Of a stretch of 64,000 nucleotides of DNA, positions 55,201 through 64,000 are shown one piece after another. A program made the translations under genes and the position numbers. The notes below the pieces were generated by a model. That model searched no databases and was not told the origin of the DNA. It saw only the letters and a list, made by a program, of their open reading frames with translations. This stretch comes from Lonicera japonica (Eukaryota > Streptophyta > Magnoliopsida > Dipsacales > Caprifoliaceae): contig CM038466.1 of assembly GCA_021464415.1 (NCBI GenBank), forward strand, positions 53,012,550 through 53,076,549, written 5' to 3'. Numbering within the stretch: position 1 is the stretch's first letter; each line of letters opens with the position of its first letter.

Positions 55201-58200
55201 TTTACAAGGTTTTCATTACATGAGGCAATTATATCCATGTATAAGTTATCAATTAAAGAACCAATAGAAAAATATTTGAATCTTGAAAAATACTAACTTT
55301 ATTATTTCTCAATGAATAAGAATAATCTTATTTGTCCAAGTGAAAATATAAATTATGTCTAAATGACAGTACCATAAAAGTCTCTCCCAAATTCAAAAAG
55401 TTACTAGTCTTTAATGACAATTTAAAAATCTTTATAGCCTCAATTGTAACTATTTTGCCACATCCCTGATAGATGAATCTTTTAGTATCAATTCACTTTT
55501 AACTCCACATTTAACCTTTAAACACACTCATGTGAATAATAACAACATAATCTACCTACCAAGTAATCACATGTACATAAATTAAATTAACCACCGAACA
55601 AATCATAATGAGAAGTATATCTTATTTTACACGCTAAGTGGCGTACTTGGAACATTCATATATCTATCCTTCTTGCAGAAGTAACAGACAAATTCCTTAT
55701 TATATTTCTTTTGTAATTACATTATTTTTGTTCTAACGGTAGCTTTCTAACATTTATCCCTTTTTTTTTTCTTGTCTTTTAGAAATATTTACTAGATGAG
55801 CACTTTATGTCTTTTCTTGTTAAATATTTTCTTTTTCTTGCACCCCGTGAGATATGAGCTCATTAAAAGATCATTTATCCTTATGAGTATTATGACTTAC
55901 TGTAAACTAGTTGTATTGTGCAAGAAGAGAAATAAAGAACTGAATGCACGAGCAATGTATATCCTTATGAGTATCATAGCTCACTGTAAACTAACTGTAT
56001 TGCGCAAGAAGAGAAATAAAGAACTGAATGCACGAGCAAATCATCAAAAAACCCTGACTTTAGTGTCTTTAGTTTTAAAGTGATATTAGACATTTTTATA
56101 ATGCACTCCCTTTATGTTCGCATTTTCTCTATACCTTATTGAAATAAGATTAACCAAAAGATTGCTTGTTTTAGCCTTTTCATTTTTAGCAAAACATTTG
56201 TTTAATTTTTTTTGAGGAACTAACCCAAAGGTCAAGATTCATGAAAACAAGAGCAATCACAACGTTCTTTTTTCAATTCTTAAAGTTGGTGCCGTTAAGC
56301 ACCGGTGTTGAATTTCTATTGGCAGATATATATATATATATATATATATAAAGTATAACTATAAACTGAATAGAGAACAAATTATAAAATTTCAAACTTA
56401 CATTTAATATACATGTCATAACATATTAACAAACAATATATATGCATGACACAATTATTCAAATTATTAATAGTGGGTCCCCATCACAAGATACCTAACA
56501 CAACATTGATGTTAGTTTTTGAATAGAAATATCAACTTGTAATTTGTCATCTCCATACAATAATTAAATATATATGGAAAACCATGTCAAATAATAGGCC
56601 TTCCTTTAGGACTGACTTATTATTTCGTATAGAAAACTTGATAGTCATCTTTATATTTATTACTATGTTTGTGTATGTTACTCGGCTAAACAATAACCTT
56701 TCCTTTGAGTCGATTATTATTCGCATGAATAACAAATGCACACATCTAAAATATGCCAAAAAAAATAAATACGCGATCGAGGTATAAAGACAATTCATTT
56801 CAATTCATCTATTTTATAATATCAAACGATTTGTGTTTTGCATCCTTATGATTTAGAAAAATCAAGACCGTTCTGTATTGATGAAATTCGCAATGCACAA
56901 ACCTTATTTTTTCAACTTTGACGCATACAACAATTTTGGATTCCTTGTAGTATGTAAGCTTGCGTATTGATAAAAGTTTATACCGGTATGAAAATCTTTC
57001 CAAAACTCTAATTCTTTAGTCTAAGTTTAGCAAATCAAACTTAATTCAAACCCTTAATCCATACAAACATTAACCAAGTATGAACTTAAAAAATAAAAGA
57101 AAAACTATAGTGATTATAAAAATTAAATTCTTTAATTTTAACTTTTAAAGAATAAAAATAAAATCCTCAAAGTATAATTGTATCCATTGAATCCAAGAAA
57201 AAACCTGTCCAATCACAATTCTCACCAAAAAAGGTTACTCTCAAAGACTCAAAGTCATTATTCTTTATTCAAAAAGTACTAATGACACATGTATTCAAAG
57301 GTACTGCCAAGCCATTATAATCCAGCTGCTTCATGCTTTCGGCTTCTTTATTTTTATTGCCAAAGAAGATTGAATACTTTATCGACAATTTCTTATAAAT
57401 CCATTATTCCATTGTACTAGCAAAAAATTTAAAAAAACCCTTTTACTAGCAAATGGCTTCTTTAAATTTTATTTGTGTCTTCTTTAAAAACCATGAATAA
57501 ACTTTCAATGAAATTTAATCTTAAATCATATAAAATTTAAAGAATATAATTATATTTAGTTCTTAAGAGATTAATTTTTAGGAAGCGTATGATATTGTAG
57601 AGAACAAAGGATGACATTTCAACATCTATGAAATACTCAATGATTTCTTTCTCTTCTTGTATAAAAAAGAAAAGGAAATTGATGAGTATTTATTTATTTT
57701 TACGTTTTTTTTTTATTTGTTTCAAATTGTCTATGAAAAAGTTCTTTACTTCCGTTTTTATTTTTTTAATATTAGCATTCTCTCATTTTTCTTTCACATG
57801 AATAAACTTAAATGAATGATTTTTTTCAAATGTTATTTTTACAATATTAATACATTAAAATTTACTGAAAGTTAATGAAATTCAGACCGGAAGTATAAGA
57901 AATTTAAAAAAGAAAATCTTAAATCATAATCCCTTTTTAAAATTTAAAGAACTAAATACAGATAATTATCGTTTGAGCCTACTCTGTTCTCTTCCCCTTC
58001 CCCCCCTTAAGTATATCCTTCTAATGCTTGTAAAAAAAATTACATTTAGATTCACAAGAAGCGATTATTGGCGAACACATGATTTTTATTGCATTAAAAC
58101 ATCTTAGAGATTTCATAACCATACAATAAACAAGGCCAAGCCAAACTGAAAAATATGGTTTTATTGAAATAATATACATAAGTTGCCTTCGAAATATCAA

Positions 58201-58950
58201 TTCTTTTTACATAATGTATAATATTTTTACTTCCGGTCTGATTAATTTCACATTTCTGAATTTTTTAATGAATTTTATGAAATTAACATTTGTAAAAACA
58301 ATCCAAAGTTTCGAAAAAAAAATTTGTCTCAAACTAAACTCCCATGGATGAAGTTGGATGGAAGAAAAATGAGATCAATGAAGAAGTTTCAATTTCGTTA
58401 AGTTATTTTTTTCTGACACTTTTTCATAGATCACAAAAAATTGTTTGTATGAAAAAAAAGTTAAAAAGTTAAATACTCGAAATTGATTATGGGGTTTATT
58501 TGGCTTGACTTTAATGCTCTTGTCCTTCTCCATAGAGATGCATCTATTCCTCTGAAATGTTCTCCATTGTAATTTGGTTTGAATTCTAACATGGTAGTGA
58601 ACTACAAATATTTAATTTATTCACTTGTTCAAAATTCAAGAGGCTTCGTTTATCAAATATCGATCAATAGAATAGAATCCAATTCATTTCACATTGTGAA
58701 TTTTTTTGGGTTTTTGTTGTTGTTTACAAATCTATAAAAATTAATCTAAAATAATTATATATATATTAATAATTTGGTAAAAAATGCATCATCTCTTGTT
58801 TTTATAAGATAGTGATATATTTGCAGATGTGGCCGTCTTTGATTTCCAAAGCCAAAGAAGGAGGCATTGATGTCATACAAACCTATGTATTTTGGAACCT
58901 CCATGAACCCCAACCTGGCCAGGTCAAAACCCAACCTCCACCCCCTTCTA

Positions 58951-58982
<32 letters not shown>

Positions 58983-61900
58983 AGTGTTGACAGTTTTACT
59001 CTGTTTTCATATAACTTTTTTACACAAATAACTATGGCACCAAATAAAAAGAAATGTAGTGTTAACGAATTTCCTAATAACATATATGTTAAATATGTTA
59101 TAAACAGAAATAATTAGATATTGCATGTGGATTTAGTGTAGCATTAAATTTAGGACAAACGTTAAACACTATCCTAAAAAATAAAAATATAGAAGAGTGT
59201 TAAATGTGTGACTCTCATCAATTCACTTGAAGTGGTGCTACATCAATTTATATAAAAAGTTTATATAAAAATAGAGTAAGCCTAACATTTATTATATATA
59301 TGTGTGCGTGTGTATATATACGTATAAGGTCGGATTTAGTGCAGACTATTAGTTTTTGAACTGGCCCTTTAAAAAATATCTTCAACAATACAAATTTATC
59401 GCTAAAGGTCTAGTTCGTATATTACGGTCAGCACAAAATCCTAACTATATATATATGCTAATTTACTTTATATAATTACAGTATGATTTCAGTGGAAGAA
59501 ATGACATAGTAAGTTTTATCAAGGAAATACAAGCACAAGGCCTATATGCAAGCCTTCGGATTGGGCCATTCATTGAGAGTGAATGGACTTATGGGTAACA
59601 AATCTCTCTCCCCATACTCCCCTGCCCATTATACTAATCATTATTTTCTATTACATTTTAGGCATTTGATTGCACAAATTACTATTATATTTTTTAGACA
59701 AATGGACCTTAATGTAAAATATAATAATAATATAGCGGGTCTCACATCAAGTTTTTTTAAGGTGGGCGTTAATTACACACACCACTTTACTCGATAATAC
59801 TTCATCTCATTTACTTAATCCTATTACACTGAGGATATGCACATTCCCTCGATCTTATAAGACCGAACTATTGTTGAAAAAAAAAAAATACACTGGCTCG
59901 ACCGTATAAGATCGAGGTAATGTGTACATACTAAGGCTTAGAGTACCTAGTATTTGCACATTACCTTAGTCCTATACGGTCGAGCTAATATTAGAGTGTT
60001 TTAATGTGTGTAATTAGCGCCTACCTTTTTTAATCAAAAATCAAAAAATGTGAAAAAGAATGATTAATGTACGCTAAAATGAACTAAATTTGCCATTGCA
60101 GAGGTTTTCCATTTTGGTTGCATGATGTCCCAGGAATCGTTTTTCGATCTGACAATGAACCTTTTAAGGTATATTACTCGTTCGCATGTTATTCACAAGT
60201 GAAAATGTCAATTGTACAATAATTTGGAATTGCCTATGTTTTCGAAAATATGTGTTCGTATCGTTTTATTAGAGAAACGATTCTTAGTTTAATTTCCATA
60301 TAAAATATATATTTTGAGTGTAAAATCATTTCTAGAATAACCTCTTTGCATACTTTTAGAAATTTGACTTATTTTGAAAATGCTTTCTCGGAAGGAAAAT
60401 CTGTTAAATATAAACTCAAATTTGTCACCAAATATTTTAAAATAAATTTTATTAAGAAATGTTAAGTATTGTGTGTGGCAGGAACGGATGGAGAACTTTA
60501 CAACACTGATAGTGAATATGATGAAGTCTGAGGGATTATATGCTCCACAAGGAGGTCCAATCATACTATCGCAGGTCAAAACCTGCTGTAATCGCTCTTT
60601 GTGAATATTCACACTACATTAACAACTTGTATATGGTTGTATTGATATATATATATATATTCAGTCTAGCTCTAAAACAGACTGATCTTTAGCGACAAAA
60701 TTTTCAGGCTAATGTAGTTGTATTGATATATATATACTGTCAACCAAGCCCTCTTGGCCCAGTGCTATAAAGCTGCCACTGGGGCAACCTTGGGTCGACT
60801 TGGGGCTCTCAAAGTCAAACCCCAGCGTTGTTAAAATAATGCTTGGCCAGCGGCAGTCACGAACCGCGAGCGGGGATTAGTCGAGGTGTGCGCGAAAGCT
60901 GGCCTGGACACCCCGTGGGTAACCAAAAAAAAAATATATATACTGTCTAGCTCAAAAACAGACTGATCTTTAGCGACAAAATTTCCTGACTAATGTAGTC
61001 CTCACTCATCTACTTAACAGAATTCCGTTACTAAAAGACAATTTGCGAATAGACAAGCCCCTATCATACAATCATCTTGATGATATGTGTGTGAAAATAT
61101 AAATTATATATAGAAAGAGGACAGCCTTCTCTTTTAGAAAACGTCCATACATTTCGAGGAGTAAATGGATCCACTTTTTGATGAAAATTGATAGAGATGA
61201 TCTCCACAATGAGTATATTATCTCACTCAAATTTCATAAAAAGGTTTAATCTAGAAGCATCGTGAAGAAAAATTTAGTATGTCTTCATTTTCGGCGGTTG
61301 AAACTTTTTATGACCATCTAACTCACTTCTGAAACAAATCTTTGATAAACTTTGGTGGAAATAATCTGTCCATCACGGAGATCATTCCTACCAAATGCTA
61401 CCAAAAAACTTATCCATTTAAACCTCGAACTATCTAAGAAAAAGAGCATTGTCCGCTTTAGAGCAATACTGATATATATATATATATATATGTGTGTGTG
61501 TTTATGTAGATAGAAAACGAATACCAAAACGTTGAGCCGTCATTTCATGAAAAAGGACCACCGTACGTACGGTGGGCGGCACAAATGGCAGTGGGGCTTC
61601 AAACTGGTGTGCCATGGATGATGTGCAAGCAAGATGATGCTCCTGATCCAGTGGTTAGGATTTAATAATTTTTTTGTTTAAAGTTTGCTTCCATTTTGAT
61701 TTTGTAGCAGTTTTGGACCTGCGAACCAAATATTTCAATTTCATTTGCTTTTATTCCTTCGCCATACAATATCTCTAAAGCAATGAAAATTTTCTAACAC
61801 GCGCAGATTAATACGTGTAATGGCATGAGGTGTGGAGAAACCTGGTCCGGACCAAATTCGCCGAACAAGCCTGCACTTTGGACAGAGAATTGGACATCTT

Positions 61901-63226
61901 TGTAAGCCGTAAACTACTAATTAATTACCATTGTTATTATTAGAGCATTCACAGCGGTTCAAATCTTTGGTAAGTATTTTATTTTTGTTTTGTTATCATA
62001 TTGAAGCTATCAAGTATACGGGGACAACACAACCATGAGATCAGCAGAGGATATTGCATATCATGTTGCACTCTTCATTGCTAAGTTGAATGGGAGCTTT
62101 ATCAACTATTATATGGTAAAACTCATACACCCATATATAATGATTTTATATATTAATATATTATGCTACGGTTTTTTTAGGACACGCCCCAAACACAGAA
62201 ATTAAAGGATGCGGTCTCTAAAAGTATCCGTTACAATAGCTACATTTATATTGTACTATCTAGGTTAAAAATATTACAATACTTGTGTTCGTAAATCACA
62301 CTATCTACCTTCTTTTGCGTTAATAATCACCTTAAGACAACTCTACTGTATCTCTTATAGTATCTGAGCATCCATGAGCGTATCTAGATTAATAAAATTG
62401 ATTTCGTATGACATATATTCTAGATAGTATCAGTTTAGGACATACTATTGACGACCAACTAATTTGATCAAATTAACTATGAATAACAGCATCTAGACCG
62501 CATACAAAAAAGTGCTGAACTCAGGGACCTAACTTATTATCTACATTGCACCAATTCACCAAACATAATATAATGATCACCTAGAACAAGGTTTTCATGT
62601 CTTAATTTAATCAAATCTACAACGAAAAATCCAAATGAATCTTTAAACTTTTAACATTATATGTTACTTTTGTGTAGTATCATGGAGGAACCAATTTTGG
62701 AAGAACAGGCTCCTCGTATATCATAACAGCTTATTATGATCAAGCTCCTCTAGATGAGTATGGTATGCCTTCAAATCTTCAAAATATTATCCAATATTTC
62801 TGGTTTTTTACATATATATAAACACAATATTTAAGGCAGTCGGTCCACAAATTTAGGCTTAATCAGACAACCGAAATGGGGTCATCTCAAGGAGCTGCAC
62901 GCAGCAGTAAAGCTATGCTCTGAGACTTTACTTTCAGGGTTTCCAATCAATCAATCTTTGGGTCCTCTACAAAATGTAAGAATGTTATCAAATGAATATG
63001 TGTTGTTTCGTTCTGTTTTTGTTTTTGATTTTTTCTAATATGCACTAATTTATTTATAAAACAGGCGTATGTGTATCAAGGAAACTCAGGAGAATGTGCA
63101 GCATTTCTGGTGAACACGAATGGTAAAAATGTGACCGTACAATTTCAAAATTCTTCATATGTATTGCCTCCAAGGTCAATTAGCATTTTACCCGATTGCA
63201 AGACGGTTATATTCAACACTGCTACG
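49285..63226 (+). CDS. BGAL: Beta-galactosidase, glycoside hydrolase family 35 (BGAL6/16-like), 3' part outside the window
   Basis: A secreted enzyme removing terminal beta-galactose from cell-wall glycans. Exons: 49285-49446, 58827-58922, 59482-59594, 60102-60168, 60482-60574, 61510-61653, 61807-61901, 62007-62115, 62678-62762, 62857-62975 and 63065-63226, together 415 codons, in phase, with GT-AG introns. A signal peptide (hydrophobic [10 protein letters not shown], ending near residue 22) precedes the barrel: [38 protein letters not shown] with the likely acid/base Glu181 (codon 61519-61521), and [10 protein letters not shown] with the likely nucleophile Glu252 (codon 61885-61887), then [11 protein letters not shown] and [11 protein letters not shown]. 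No stop or frameshift. Plant relatives run to 700-850 residues, so later exons lie past 64000. Intron 1 is 9380 bp, unusually long. The BGAL6/16 placement is from motif recall. Confidence 0.93.
49536..49623 (+). repeat. Two-copy tandem repeat in BGAL intron 1
   Basis: A unit of 43-45 bases (TGCAACCCC .. CTCTGGAGAGCAGATAG .. GGATGGATGTG) occurs twice in direct succession, nearly identical, shortly after exon 1. Confidence 0.8.
49624..51194. other. BGAL intron 1, left part
   Basis: AT-rich with several (TA)n microsatellites (49725-49746, 50421-50437, 51069-51088). No element was delimited. Confidence 0.4.
51195..51718. repeat. Inverted repeat, probable MITE, in BGAL intron 1
   Basis: Arms of about 75 bases: GTCGACTTGT, GGAAACTTCCTTTATCAAA and CTTTTTTAAT near 51195-51280 recur as the complement at 51630-51718 (ACAAGTCGAC, TTTGATAAAGGAGGTTTCC). 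No target duplication was determined. Confidence 0.55.
51719..52969. other. BGAL intron 1, middle part
   Basis: AT-rich with poly-A/T runs (18 A near 52715). A degenerate B-box-like word lies near 52900. Nothing was delimited. Confidence 0.35.
52970..57660 (-). mobile_element. Decayed Ty1/copia element, antisense in BGAL intron 1
   Basis: On the minus strand, 54990 down to about 53700 decodes as copia [20 protein letters not shown] (near 54900), then [23 protein letters not shown] and RNase H-like remnants, all with stops and frameshifts. A zinc-knuckle-like [10 protein letters not shown] lies near 55680. LTR pieces at about 52970-53345 and 57520-57660 share TTAAATCATATAAA, AGTTCTTAAGAGATTAAT and ATGATxTTGTAGAG. 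A polypurine-like GTGGGAG sits at 53348-53354 (complement CTCCCAC). TATATAAAG in the right-hand LTR copy may be its TATA box. It is an old insertion, heavily mutated. Confidence 0.72.
55877..56044 (-). repeat. 84-bp tandem duplication in the copia relic
   Basis: The unit starting ATCCTTATGAGTAT repeats after 84 bases with a few differences. 84 is a multiple of three; on the plus strand it makes a 28-residue repeat ([11 protein letters not shown] twice) within a chance open frame. Confidence 0.75.
57661..58826. other. BGAL intron 1, right part
   Basis: AT-rich. A word near 57880-57960 (GACCGGAAGTATAAGAAATT) partly recurs inverted near 58225. It ends with the acceptor TTGCAG at 58821-58826. 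Confidence 0.4.
59325..59445. repeat. Small inverted repeat in BGAL intron 3
   Basis: GGTCGGATTTAGTGCAGAC and GGTCAGCACAAAATCCTAAC pair roughly as complements over about 120 bases. Possibly a very small MITE; no duplication was seen. Confidence 0.35.
59837..59987. repeat. Three copies of a 33-base motif in alternating orientation (BGAL intron 3)
   Basis: Copies lie at about 59837-59870 (+), 59893-59927 (-) and 59954-59987 (+). The shared core is GCACATTACCTCGATCTTAT followed by ACGGTCGAGC or a variant. Neighbouring copies can pair as stem-loops; the first loop is a poly-A run. Confidence 0.75.
60664..61005 (+). repeat. Local tandem duplication split by a SINE (BGAL intron 5)
   Basis: AACAGACTGATCTTTAGCGA, followed by CAAAATTT and CTAATGTAGT, occurs at about 60665-60718 and again at about 60949-60999. 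The SINE sits between the two copies. Confidence 0.7.
60742..60933 (+). mobile_element. tRNA-derived SINE
   Basis: About 190 bp ending in a poly-A tail and flanked by a 14-base duplication, ATATATATACTGTC, at 60728-60741 and 60934-60947, as made by LINE-type target-primed reverse transcription. An A-box-like TTGGCCCAGTGC (about 60754) and a degenerate B box AAAGTCAAACCCC are present. The 3' body, with AAAGCTGGCCTGGACACCCC, is much more GC-rich than the intron around it. Confidence 0.8.
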
Positions 63227-63579
63227 GTATGTTTGGCTTTTGCACTCCTATCTTGAAGTTCATTAAACCACATTGCACAATGAAAGAAACAATGTAAAAA
63301 TAAATCAGAGTCTTTTCACCTTAATAAATGCAGACTACGATCAAAACAGAAGTATATTTGTGTTTGGTTAGCTTTATGAATGAAAAGAGTGTGATTTACT
63401 TTTACACTGTTTCCCACATTTTGATCGAAATCAATTGCATGCCAGAAACTAGTACAACTGATTTTCTTCGTTTCTGATACCAACCAAACATGCAACAACA
63501 TTTCATTTACATGAAAAACTTCTTACATTGAAAACAATCTCCGTTGGATTGAGTTTTCAGCGAATCAAATACAGCCATG

Positions 63580-63985
63580 TAGGCCCTGTTTGGTTTAGGG
63601 TGAACTATTTTCAAAGGGCAAGGAGGAAATACATATGAAAATCAACCGAGTGGAAGATATTTCACCACAAAAAAGTGGCCTAAGGACACTGCACAAGGAA
63701 GAAACTTAGTGTTAAAACAGAAGTATAAGGCATATTTGGTTTGAGGTGAAATATTTTTCAACTTCAACAAGGAAAAAGGAATATCATTTCCACCCAGAAG
63801 TGAAAAATATTTCTCCTAGGCAAATACAACCTTAAACAGAGAACAAAGCCCCATTTGGTTTGATTTGGAATATTTGTCACCTGAGTGAAAGTGATACGCT
63901 TTTCAGCTTGCACAAGGAGAAAAATATTTCCCTTTCACTCGAGAGAAAAAGATTCCACATTGAAACAAATGCAGCCTTAAAGCAA
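63580..63985. repeat. Cluster of three small MITE-like palindromic units (BGAL intron 11)
   Basis: Units begin GGCCCTGTTTGGTTTAGGGT (63592), GGCATATTTGGTTTGAGGTG (63729) and GCCCCATTTGGTTTGATTTG (63848). The last two end in near-complements (AAATACAACCTT, AAATGCAGCCTT). GTGAAATATTTTTCA-type words pair within the units. No further BGAL exon was recognised before 64000. Confidence 0.5.
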
Positions 63986-64000
63986 AATTTATACTTACCA

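Noticed and set aside
55796..56083. Plus-strand 95-codon ORF with a 28-residue repeat as a gene
   Set aside because: It lies in the antisense copia relic; the repeat is a DNA duplication and no homologous protein is recognised.

Overview
The window is nuclear DNA of a flowering plant, probably a eudicot. The evidence is two intron-rich plant genes with GT-AG introns, very AT-rich intergenic DNA, and a dense load of plant transposons. I cannot name the species. No bacterial, organellar or CRISPR-like content was seen, and no canonical tRNA or rRNA gene.

Layout. Positions 1-945 are the end of a long terminal repeat (family A here). From about 946 to 12814 lies a dead hAT transposon with a BED zinc finger, a DUF659-type domain and a hAT dimerisation domain. 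A complete but mutated Ty3/gypsy chromovirus-like element (2750-11230; two 708-bp LTRs; 5-bp target duplication AAAGG) interrupts it. The gypsy integrase is in turn split by a solo LTR of family A (8128-9603; duplication CCCAT). This is a three-level nest that can be read to the base. From 12.8 to 18.7 kb there is AT-rich DNA with MITE remains and no convincing gene.

18731-25678 is an apparently intact seven-exon gene for the 20S proteasome beta-7 subunit PBG1 (245 codons plus stop). Its 4.5-kb last intron holds a miniature copia element (21395-22503) and a hAT MITE (22525-23609) with a Harbinger/Tourist MITE nested inside it (22604-23145).

25.7-49.2 kb is a MITE and MULE graveyard. The clearest items are a Pack-MULE-like element at 30460-31635 carrying a small GRF zinc-finger ORF and invaded by a hAT MITE with a perfect 8-bp duplication; twin Tourist-like MITEs at 32.5-33.6 kb; a MULE-like element at 44460-46080 with a perfect 9-bp duplication; and two members of another Tourist family at 34.6 and 48.2 kb.

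49285 to beyond 63226 is a GH35 beta-galactosidase gene (BGAL6/16-type) with 11 exons in the window (415 residues). It starts with a signal peptide, and the catalytic region is complete; the 3' part lies outside the window. Its 9.4-kb first intron contains an old copia element in antisense. Later introns hold a tRNA-derived SINE with a 14-bp duplication and a triplicated hairpin-forming motif.

The two real genes are unrelated in function: one builds the proteasome core, the other is a secreted cell-wall glycosidase. Most of what is unusual here is transposon architecture: nesting, gene-fragment capture, LTR-encoded protein and palindromic promoter repeats. I found no clear evidence of a new multi-gene system. 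All exon and repeat boundaries were read by eye.
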